From Paraburkholderia mimosarum LMG 23256 = NBRC 106338 (GTDB lineage Bacteria; Pseudomonadota; Gammaproteobacteria; Burkholderiales; Burkholderiaceae), in the NCBI RefSeq assembly GCF_000739815.1, contig NZ_BBJJ01000033.1:1-64000 (forward strand): a DNA stretch of 64,000 nt. The letters run 5' to 3'. The notes beneath the pieces were generated by a model. It saw nothing but the letters and a program-made list of their open reading frames with translations. It was not told where the DNA came from and made no database searches. Numbering within the stretch: position 1 is the first letter of the stretch; each line of letters opens with the position of its first letter. Below, piece after piece: positions 1 to 6,673 of this stretch. Made by a program: the position numbers and the translations under genes.

Positions 1-154
1 AGTCAATGCATTCCTTCTTCAGGAGGGCCAACAGCGTATCGCGAGTGCCGGCGGGTCCGCCGTCGACCAGTACATGGCGGGGCCGTTCCGGGTCCCCATA
101 ACTGACGAGCAACGCATCACCGTGCTCAGCTTGGATAGCTTTGATTCGAAACAT
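1..154 (-). CDS. MBL-fold metallo-hydrolase, N-terminal part only
   Basis: Only the first 51 codons are in the window; the gene runs off the left edge. The start is the ATG at 152-154, preceded on the minus strand by a GGAGA ribosome site. The visible N-terminus begins MFRIKAIQAEHGDALLVSYG and continues with HVLVDGGPAGT. This HGDALLV...(L/V)IDGGP pattern is typical of the first strands of the metallo-beta-lactamase fold in ComEC-like and conflict-system-associated hydrolases. The HxHxDH metal motif would lie outside the window, so catalytic competence cannot be judged. It begins 21 bp after the stop of the upstream CHAT-domain gene on the same strand, so the two are probably co-transcribed and functionally paired. 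The family call is firm from the N-terminal pattern; the role is inference. Confidence 0.7.
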   Translation of the reverse strand, partial: MFRIKAIQAEHGDALLVSYGDPERPRHVLVDGGPAGTRDTLLALLKKECID

Positions 155-175
155 GTAGGTCTCCGTTTCGCTCAA

Positions 176-2737
176 TTACTCGCAGCCGAGCTGCATGTCT
201 GCATCGCCGAATGCCACCAAGGCCAGTCCAAGCGCGATCTCGTCCGTCAGGAAAGCGCACCGCAGGGTGCGCATAATCTCCCCGACTAGGACTGGCGCCT
301 TCGAATTGGCCGCCTCGCGAAATCTGACTGCAAGATCACGCGCCGCACGATTAGCATGGCGACCGAGCACCTCTGTCATCGCCGCTACGACCATTCGCGC
401 GCCATGCCTCAACAACACCGCCGGCAACGTGCCACCGGGCAAGTCTCCGTGACCAGTACCACATCCAATCGCGATCGCCACTGGTGCGCCGTTCCCGACA
501 TGCTGCGGTTTTATACCGGCTAGGTTGAGGCCAGCCCGGTCCTCCAGAAAGAGTTGTGATTTGTCCATGTGGACCACGAGCAGCAGCAGCGATGGGGAAT
601 GCACGGCGACGTGTTTTTTCCAGTCGTCCCACGTGGGAATCCTTTCCACACCCAATGATGCCGCGATGTGATGGAGTCGCACCACCTCATGCGGAGCAAC
701 CTCCTCATCTTCGAATTCGTCAGCGCGGTCGTCGGCTGCGAAGGCGATTTTGGACAGGTCATTGATCTCCATGCGTGCCTGTGCTCGCGATGCGCCCGGC
801 CTCCAAAGGGGCGTGCGTTGCTGAGGGTTCCATGTGTGTCGCTCGACAATCGCGGACACGCCGACAAAGCCCATAGGACACAACTGCACAGCGGCCTCGC
901 GAATGGCACATCCAGGAATGGCACAACCATTCTCCAAGCACTGAGTCCGTTCTGAACACAGTTCCGCGTCGCTCGACTCCGGCACAGTGCCCTCGTAGAG
1001 ATACTCAATCGGGAAAAAAGCATTGCTCTGCGTTACCAGCTGGACGCGTGTAAGTTTCTTCGGCCAAGTGGGCACGTGCTCGCGGAGGTGAGTCAACAGC
1101 AGAGAACCTTGATTCGCCAGATCAAGGAGCAACGGTGCTAGCGGCGCCTCGGGGTCGACAACAGCCTGTTGAAGGATAGTCAACAGCTTATGGCGGGCTT
1201 TCTCGGTGTCGGTGTCTGTTAGCGGGGAGAAAATCGGATCGCCTTCAGCGGGAATCAACGTAACGCTCGGCTGGTTCCCCAAGCTGTCGTTGACGAGCAA
1301 GGCCAAGTCGAAGGGCGCCTTCTCGCGATGAACTGGTGTCACCACATTCTCGACGAAGAAGTGGATCGCCCTTCCGGGCGCTGATTGAAGGCGAGCGGTT
1401 TGGAGAATTCGAGCGCCGTCGCTCACCAGTAGGCGGAGATCGACGGGACCGTTTCCGGCGGCGCGAGGAAACGCAACAGCCTCAGAGTCCCCTGTCCTTT
1501 TAATGGACATCGACCGGGTGACAGGAGCACTTCCGACCTCAAGCAGGTGGACCTTCAAATCCTTGCGGTCGCCATCCCATTCAACCTGCTGATCTGGAAA
1601 GTCCGGGCGAAGCCTATGTAGCGGCGTACGGCGGCGGATATCAACGACGATGTCCACCATGCCTTGACGAGGCCAAGTCGCGACCCGCTGATCCCCCTGC
1701 TGGACTCGGGCATCCAGTACCCTCTCCATTGGTGGGCCGGGGCGCTCGACATCGGACTCAAAAGGTTCGTCATCGGGGACTTCCAGTTCCCACAGCGGCA
1801 GTGCGGCGCGTTGCGCATCATATGGTCCAAGATCGTTACGGCGCGGAGCTTTATCCTTAGTTCGACTCTGACCCAAGAATCGGGCACTAGTCACGAAGAA
1901 CGTTTGCGTTGATACCAAAATTCGGGCGCTGGAATTCGTTTGCGTATTCGCTTCAGAAATGGCGTCTGCGAGCGGCATTTCATGCTCCCCCCACGACGTC
2001 AGATGAAGTTGGAGCCAATTGGCAAACTGTTGGTCATTGGCGTCGACATGAATCACACACTGCGCGCGCAGCCGCTCTCGGAGACTTTCGACTTGGGCCA
2101 GCAGGTTCCCCTGGCTGCCATGGAGGATCACGACTCGCGCCGCGACCATGCTACCCAGCTCTGCCAATGATTTAGCAACGACGATGTCGGCAATCTTTGC
2201 ATCAGGATGCAAGTCGACGTGGCGAGACAGCGCATCATCGCCGCGAAGGCGATCGAGTGCGAACGGGGTGCCGGCGATGACGCGCCGCGGCGCGTGATTC
2301 GCTGCCGCAGTCATTGGGAAACGCGGTCGAGAGTTCCGCGGCCAGTCCACGAAGACTCGATCGCTCACAACAGTCGAGAGTTCAAGGGCCACCGAATTGA
2401 CGGTTTCGGCGTCTCCCGGCCAGCTCCATACCGACCTCACCACCTTTATGCTCAGTCTGAGGCGAGACAGATACAAACTCTCAAATGCTCGCGCAATCGA
2501 GACGGCGACCCACGGGTCAACCCACTGGTCGGCCTCCATCACGCTCGCGTCGCCCCCCCACTTAGCGACACCATTCGTCGGTACTACGCGGTTGAGCGCG
2601 TCAAATGCCGCGCTAGGGTCATCCCACCAAGTCCAATCGTTGCTCTCAAGCAGAATGCCGAGCCCTGCCAGCGCGGCGGGGCCAAGTTCGGCGTCCTCTT
2701 CGCCCAGCCATTGTATGTACTTGTCTTTGTTGTCCAT
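176..2737 (-). CDS. CHAT-domain (caspase-like) protein, probable conflict/defence effector
   Basis: An 853-residue protein. The C-terminal ~250 residues look like a CHAT peptidase domain. A strand-His motif (LLLLVVHMD, His about 723) and a strand-Cys motif (AIAIGCGTG, Cys about 759) fit the His-Cys dyad, followed by PAVLLRHGARMVVAAMTEV, typical of the region after the catalytic Cys. Just before this is a cysteine cluster (Cys about 594, 600, 605, 610 and 620, the last in CPMGFVG) that may bind a metal. Residues about 390-480 look like a beta-sandwich linker. Residues about 180-300 (ADIVVAKSLAELG, VVILHGS) may be a second, degenerate alpha/beta domain. The MBL-fold gene follows after 21 bp. 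CHAT proteases act in bacterial conflict systems such as the gasdermin and Craspase pathways, but substrate and trigger here are unknown. No transmembrane segment is seen. Confidence 0.75.
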   Translation of the reverse strand: MDNKDKYIQWLGEEDAELGPAALAGLGILLESNDWTWWDDPSAAFDALNRVVPTNGVAKWGGDASVMEADQWVDPWVAVSIARAFESLYLSRLRLSIKVVRSVWSWPGDAETVNSVALELSTVVSDRVFVDWPRNSRPRFPMTAAANHAPRRVIAGTPFALDRLRGDDALSRHVDLHPDAKIADIVVAKSLAELGSMVAARVVILHGSQGNLLAQVESLRERLRAQCVIHVDANDQQFANWLQLHLTSWGEHEMPLADAISEANTQTNSSARILVSTQTFFVTSARFLGQSRTKDKAPRRNDLGPYDAQRAALPLWELEVPDDEPFESDVERPGPPMERVLDARVQQGDQRVATWPRQGMVDIVVDIRRRTPLHRLRPDFPDQQVEWDGDRKDLKVHLLEVGSAPVTRSMSIKRTGDSEAVAFPRAAGNGPVDLRLLVSDGARILQTARLQSAPGRAIHFFVENVVTPVHREKAPFDLALLVNDSLGNQPSVTLIPAEGDPIFSPLTDTDTEKARHKLLTILQQAVVDPEAPLAPLLLDLANQGSLLLTHLREHVPTWPKKLTRVQLVTQSNAFFPIEYLYEGTVPESSDAELCSERTQCLENGCAIPGCAIREAAVQLCPMGFVGVSAIVERHTWNPQQRTPLWRPGASRAQARMEINDLSKIAFAADDRADEFEDEEVAPHEVVRLHHIAASLGVERIPTWDDWKKHVAVHSPSLLLLVVHMDKSQLFLEDRAGLNLAGIKPQHVGNGAPVAIAIGCGTGHGDLPGGTLPAVLLRHGARMVVAAMTEVLGRHANRAARDLAVRFREAANSKAPVLVGEIMRTLRCAFLTDEIALGLALVAFGDADMQLGCE

Positions 2738-3393
2738 TCTGAAGTACTAGAGATACGTCCGCCGAAATCCTGCGGGGAAAGTGGAGGCCAACTGGTCCCG
2801 GAAGTAGCGACTGGAACGCGTCGAACTCGCATGCTGTATTGCCACGAACAAATGGGCGGAACGGCGTTGCGCTACGAATCACTGCGCCGCGCAATCCGCC
2901 GCGGAGACGTGGCCAATGCGGCCGCAGCGTCGACTGCTGCAACAAACTGCTCCACACCTTATTCGATAACGGTTTCGTTCGCGCAAAATTTAGCCGCCTG
3001 AATATTTATCGTGTCCGGAGTCATGCGGATGGATCGGTCTCCGACTACAAGGTCCATCAGGTGCGGATGATAGGTTCTTACTGGCTGCGACTCCGCAGAA
3101 TCTGAGGCGAACGGTGAAGTGATTGATGCCCAAGCAGGAGGAATTGGTGGCTGCGGCTGCTTGATATGCATTGCGGAGCGAACCCCAGAAAAACGGCACG
3201 ATTGGAAGAAGCACTGAGCGCGTCGATTGGTTGTCATTCAAAGCCCTGCTTACGCCAGCGCTCAAAATGGCTGTCTGGGTATTGCAGGTAGGATGGGTTC
3301 AACTCGACGCCCAACTAAGGCCAACGTCAACGCCCAATCGTCAAGTGTCGCTTGTCACTTGACGAACAGGGAGCTCCCCGTTATTGTGTTCAG
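2738..3393. other. Intergenic region, no convincing gene
   Basis: About 650 bp between the start of the CHAT gene (minus strand) and the HigA-like gene (plus strand). Open frames exist on both strands, but none has a recognisable domain, a good ribosome site or a biased composition. It presumably carries the promoter of the CHAT-MBL pair. No HigB-like toxin could be found in the part just before the HigA-like gene, where one would be expected. Confidence 0.5.
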
Positions 3394-3699
3394 ATGGTTG
3401 ATTCCGATTTTCCTCATCCGGGCGAGCTGGTTCGTCAGCAGTGTTTGGTGCGCTTCGAATTGAGTGTCACGGATGGCGCACGCGTGCTGGGTGTCAGCCG
3501 TCAGGCATTAACGAACCTGATTACCGGCAAGGCTGGCATTTCCCCTGAAATGGCCCTGCGGCTGGATCTGGCTTTCGGTGGAGGGGCAGAAATCTGGCTA
3601 CAGCGACAGCTGCTGCATGATCTTGCCTCGGCGCGCAAGCGGCTCGCCGAACTGAAAGTCATGTCGGTTGCCTTGGAGCGACAACACGCGCTCTTCTAG
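3394..3699 (+). CDS. Orphan HigA-like addiction-module antitoxin (XRE family)
   Basis: A 101-residue protein starting MVDSDFPHPGELVRQQ. It has the HigA/VapI layout: an HPGE(L/I)(V/L) N-terminus, a helix-turn-helix at about residues 25-50 (VTDGARVLGVSRQALTNLI), then ISPEMALRLDLAFGGGAEIWLQRQ, a signature of the HigA family. Such proteins bind DNA and repress their own operon, and pair with a RelE-like HigB toxin encoded just upstream. No such toxin is seen here, so this is an orphan antitoxin or solitary regulator. The reading frame is open for 14 codons further upstream, but the HPGE motif sits at the usual distance from the ATG chosen. Family call confident; function in isolation is uncertain. 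Confidence 0.8.
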   Translation: MVDSDFPHPGELVRQQCLVRFELSVTDGARVLGVSRQALTNLITGKAGISPEMALRLDLAFGGGAEIWLQRQLLHDLASARKRLAELKVMSVALERQHALF

Positions 3700-3760
3700 T
3701 TCTCGATGGTCGAGAGGTGAGGAGGCCGGTCTATGTGACTATTAAATTTAGGACTACGAT

Positions 3761-3964
3761 ATGCAATCGCCACCGAGATTGACCGATGACCATGTGGACG
3801 GACTATTCGATGCGAGTCATAGACCTGAAGACGTCGTGATGCCATGCGAGCGATGCGGAGCAATGCCAGCCGTCAAGGTGAATCTGACTGGCGAGGTCAA
3901 ACGGCTGTGCGTGGCATGCAACCGGCGCTACTACGACAGCAACTGGGAGATTTGGGACAGCTAA
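3761..3964 (+). CDS. Small zinc-ribbon-like hypothetical protein
   Basis: A 67-residue open frame with two CxxC pairs (CERC about residues 29-32 and CVAC about 50-53), spaced as in small zinc-ribbon proteins, followed by an aromatic tail (RRYYDSNWEIWDS). The ribosome site is weak. It lies alone between the HigA-like gene and a short coiled-coil frame. I do not recognise the family; the only support is the paired cysteines and the island context. Confidence 0.4.
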   Translation: MQSPPRLTDDHVDGLFDASHRPEDVVMPCERCGAMPAVKVNLTGEVKRLCVACNRRYYDSNWEIWDS

Positions 3965-4075
3965 GCCACACGAGGTGGACTTTCGACCGATCTAAGACGA
4001 TCAGGGCAAGCCGATTCTGTGGTGTGCGGACGCCCAGCTGCCGACATTGCCTGACAGTGGCGGCCTGAGCTCAGG

Positions 4076-4321
4076 GTGTATGGTGTACAGAATCCCGGTT
4101 CCGCTTACCCAACAGGGATCGCTAGGCAGAGGTACGAGCGGGAATATGCATTCGCAGTCAAGCAACTACGGGAACGGGAGGGCCGCATTATGGATGAACT
4201 ATGGCCCTATCTCGCTAAGATCGAGGCGCTAGAGAAAGAGGTGAGGAAGTTGGACCGCAAGATACGGAAAGCGCAGTCCGGTTCGAAGAAACATCCGATC
4301 GGACGACAGCCGATAGCATAA
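4076..4321 (+). CDS. Hypothetical coiled-coil protein
   Basis: An 81-residue open frame starting at GTG. Residues about 25-70 are rich in Lys, Arg and Glu with heptad-like spacing (IEALEKEVRKLDRKIRK), which predicts a coiled coil. No family is recognised and the ribosome site is poor; an internal ATG at about 4190 is an alternative start. It may be a real small island gene or a chance frame. Confidence 0.3.
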   Translation: MYGVQNPGSAYPTGIARQRYEREYAFAVKQLREREGRIMDELWPYLAKIEALEKEVRKLDRKIRKAQSGSKKHPIGRQPIA

Positions 4322-4388
4322 TGTGGGCTCCACTCTCTTGTCACGTCTCCGCGGCGAGCGGCCGGCAGGTACGCACCGGGCTGTCCAT

Positions 4389-4406
4389 ATTTTCACTAGT
4401 GAAAAT
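4389..4406. promoter_or_regulatory. 18-bp palindrome, copy 1
   Basis: Perfect palindrome ATTTTCACTAGTGAAAAT, followed by GGTGG. The same element recurs at 4700-4717 and 6513-6530. Probable binding site of an island-encoded DNA-binding protein; the binder is unknown. Confidence 0.6.
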
Positions 4407-4699
4407 GGTGGAGAGGCGTCATAGCGCGTTTTTGTCGGATGCCACAGAACGTGAAGACATCCCGATTACACGTGCAAAACAAACGCCTGGCATGATCGGG
4501 CGTCACCTTTGATGGGCTGGCCGACAGCGTTGGAGTATGGCGTGGCCTGCAACGCCAGCAGTTCCGTCGTCGATTGATCGGCGGCGATCGACCTATTTCG
4601 TTGAAGGATCGCGGCTTCGCGCACGGGCGCGGTCATGTTTGGTAGTACGGCTTCTGCACATTGCGGCGGGCGCTGTCCACTGGATTTTGTCCCGCTGCT

Positions 4700-4717
4700 A
4701 TTTTCACTGGTGAAAAT
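4700..4717. promoter_or_regulatory. 18-bp palindrome, copy 2
   Basis: ATTTTCACTGGTGAAAAT, symmetric except at the central pair, and also followed by GGTGG. It lies about 80 bp upstream of the exonuclease-like gene start at 4796, a plausible operator position. Confidence 0.6.
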
Positions 4718-4795
4718 GGTGGGCATCTTCACTACCACCCGGGAGCGTTGGGCATGCCCCCGGAGAAACCGCGGCGAGATCTGACAAAGGTAAAA

Positions 4796-5293
4796 ATGAT
4801 GACAACAACGACACATGGCAGACCGGCCCCACGTAGCCCGTGGAAAACCCGCTACTTTCTAGACACAGAGTTCACAGACTTCGATACAAGCGAACTCATC
4901 AGCGTTGCAATAGTCGGAGAGGATGGCCGAGAGTTTTACGGTGAGCGCTCGGACTTTGAGCGGAAGCATTGCAGCGATTTCGTCTGCGAGGTCGTGTTGC
5001 CCCAGCTCGGCAGGTTTCCGGGCCGATCAATGCAGTTGACACAGCTTCGCAAAGAGTTGCTGGCGTGGCTGCTGCTTGTGCCGGAAAAGCCCGTACCCGT
5101 TTTGTGCTACGACTTTGCTGGCGACTTTGAACTTGTCATCGATTTGATGGGAGGAGCGTTGCCGCGCGGCTGGAAGCACGAAAATGTGGTGCAAAAGCTC
5201 GATGTGATGCGCCGCCTCGAGTACATTGCCGCTCACGGTGGACAACATCACGCGCTGCACGATGCCCGCGCAAATGCCTATGCCTTTCGCTAA
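4796..5293 (+). CDS. DEDDh-type 3'-5' exonuclease (Rv2179c-like exoribonuclease family)
   Basis: A 165-residue protein. The three exonuclease motifs appear in order: YFLDTEFTDF (DxE, about residues 22-31), CYDFAGDFEL (about 103-112) and HHALHDARANA (HxxxD, near the C-terminus). This matches the small DEDDh exonucleases of the Rv2179c-like family, which trim 3' ends of RNA or DNA using two metal ions. The start is one of two adjacent ATGs (4796 or 4799), preceded by AAAGG; the open frame extends 45 codons upstream, but that part includes a palindrome and shows no conservation signal. It stands alone in the island. These proteins occur in phages and mobile elements; the cellular role here is unknown. 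Confidence 0.75.
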   Translation: MMTTTTHGRPAPRSPWKTRYFLDTEFTDFDTSELISVAIVGEDGREFYGERSDFERKHCSDFVCEVVLPQLGRFPGRSMQLTQLRKELLAWLLLVPEKPVPVLCYDFAGDFELVIDLMGGALPRGWKHENVVQKLDVMRRLEYIAAHGGQHHALHDARANAYAFR

Positions 5294-5428
5294 CGTGTCC
5301 GTTGACACCGAGCGTCTACCGTCTTATTAGCTCGCCCGGATCCGCCACTCGCTTGCGAAGTACACAGGCGCTAGGCTTATCCGATCGCATTCGCTTACTC
5401 ACGCGGTACATCTGCTTCGCAATCGTCG

Positions 5429-5744
5429 TCACACCATCCGTTCGAGTACCTTGACGCACTCGGCGCCAATGAGTCGAAAGCTTTCGGCGTCAAATTCTGC
5501 CTCCCCGGCTGCAATTGTGCTCCGTAGATGTCCGACCGTTTCTGCCAGTCTTGTTATCGCGAGAATTGCGTCGGTGTCGTAGCGAACAGCGATGCGACGT
5601 CCTAGCGCGCAGCGTCCGTCGGACATACTCTGAGGTAGTGAGCCCGGACTTTTTCGCTCTATGTCCAATATCCACTAGCTCTTCCGGCATTAACCGGAGT
5701 TCCAACCGCGCCTTACGCGCGTTGTCTACTTTTCCGAATCCCAT
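5429..5744 (-). pseudogene. MobC-like plasmid mobilisation relaxosome protein, frameshifted
   Basis: Two minus-strand frames together give a MobC-like protein. The first (start ATG at 5744) encodes MGFGKVDNARKARLELRL and then EELVDIGHRAKKSGLTTSEY, a ribbon-helix-helix N-terminus. At about 5600 the homology moves to another frame, which supplies GRRIAVRYDTDAILAITRLA and ends in GAECVKVLERMV at 5429. A one-base indel just after the YVRRTLR segment explains this. MobC proteins bind oriT and assist the relaxase; no relaxase gene is visible here, so this is probably a remnant of a mobilisable element. A base-calling error is the alternative explanation for the frameshift. Confidence 0.65.
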
Positions 5745-5868
5745 TTGCCTGTACCTACCTCTACCTTTGAGTTCCCAATTGTTTTCGGCGAAGCCGGGGT
5801 CTCGGGGCGAAGCCCTGAGTATCCCCAGAGGGTTGCGACGGGCGCGAAGCGACCTAGTAATCACCCGT

Positions 5869-5900
5869 GTGTATGGACAAACTTTTGTTTGTCCGTACAC
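5869..5900. repeat. 14-bp-arm inverted repeat upstream of the mobC-like gene (oriT candidate)
   Basis: Left arm GTGTATGGACAAAC (5869-5882), loop TTTT, right arm GTTTGTCCGTACAC (5887-5900), with one G-T mismatch. It lies 125 bp upstream of the mobC-like start, the usual relation between oriT and mobC in mobilisable elements. A nic site was not identified, so it could also be a terminator-like hairpin or an operator. Confidence 0.45.
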
Positions 5901-6025
5901 CTGGCATCCTGTCCCGCAGTTGTCTCCGAGAATTGACATGTGTCGAAGGCGATTTGAAGACGTCTTGCATATGAAACGACGGCGTAGTGTAGATTGCATT
6001 GCTAGAAGTAAAACTTCCGACGACA

Positions 6026-6349
6026 ATGGCTACCGCACAGAAAAAGCTTACCGCCGCCCAGCGAATTTGCATCCTTCGAGAGTTCGAAACATTGGACCCT
6101 TTCTCAATTCCGCTGGATGACTCCGAGAAGGTCGCGCGAGAGAGAGCGCTGTTTTGGATGCTGATGCCGGAGGTCCACGCCATGCGAAAAAGCAACATGG
6201 CGTTTGTCAAGATTGCCGTAAGGTTACGACGGCTGGGACTGGATTTGCCCATCGCGACCTTGCGGGAGAATTACTACGAGATGCTTCCGTCCCTCGAGAC
6301 CCACTTGGAAGACGACGGCAAAACACCGGGACGAAATATTCATCAGTGA
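6026..6349 (+). CDS. Hypothetical protein, divergent from the mobC-like remnant
   Basis: A 107-residue protein beginning MATAQKKLTAAQRICILREF and ending in a segment around LRRLGLDLPIATLRENYYEM. The composition is that of a soluble, mostly helical protein with an HTH-like C-terminal half, but no family is recognised. It is divergent from the mobC remnant, and the inverted repeat at 5869-5900 lies between them. This is where small conjugation or mobilisation accessory genes often sit, but that link is inference. The open frame extends nine codons further upstream; the ATG at 6026 is preferred because homologous-looking sequence starts there. Confidence 0.5.
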   Translation: MATAQKKLTAAQRICILREFETLDPFSIPLDDSEKVARERALFWMLMPEVHAMRKSNMAFVKIAVRLRRLGLDLPIATLRENYYEMLPSLETHLEDDGKTPGRNIHQ

Positions 6350-6673
6350 TGGCCCGAGGTCGCCGAATTGCAACCTAACCAACAGGGCAACCGGTCCGAG
6401 TCAGCCACCGCTTGAGCTGCCCACCGCGATGGGCGGGTATTAGCCCAACTGGCTCCATCAGCCGGCGATCACCCATCGCGGAGCATCACCGTCTCCGTCC
6501 TGAACTGGCTTGATTTTCACCAGTGAAAATCACGGCCACACGTGGTGAAAAAATCCGACTGCTACTAAAAAGCAAAAACACCCGTGAAACTCGGGATTTG
6601 CCACTATGTTTTGTGGAAAGCGTGCCAGCGGTAACGACAGTCGATTTGCGTTCGATTACAGCCTGGCGGCGGT
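6350..6673. other. Intergenic region with palindrome copy 3
   Basis: About 320 bp between the hypothetical gene and the convergent end of the FRG gene. It contains the third palindrome. An open plus-strand frame starting at a GTG inside the palindrome overlaps the FRG gene antisense and is not supported. Confidence 0.5.
6513..6530. promoter_or_regulatory. 18-bp palindrome, copy 3
   Basis: ATTTTCACCAGTGAAAAT, symmetric except at the central pair; with flanks the symmetry extends to TGATTTTCACCAGTGAAAATCA at 6511-6532. The flank differs from copies 1 and 2, so only the palindrome itself is conserved among all three. Confidence 0.6.

Larger units (their letters stand above)
4322..4795. other. 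Intergenic region carrying two palindromes
   Basis: About 470 bp without a convincing gene. It contains two of the three island palindromes (4389-4406 and 4700-4717), both followed by GGTGG, so the shared unit is longer than the palindrome. The second lies about 80 bp before the start of the exonuclease gene, where it could act as an operator. Confidence 0.5.

Noticed and set aside
2207-3001. 264-codon plus-strand frame at the start of the CHAT gene
   Set aside because: It is mostly antisense to the CHAT gene and has no domain, so a shadow.
4466-4816. 116-codon minus-strand frame overlapping the exonuclease start
   Set aside because: No family signal, conflicts with the motif-supported exonuclease gene's upstream region.
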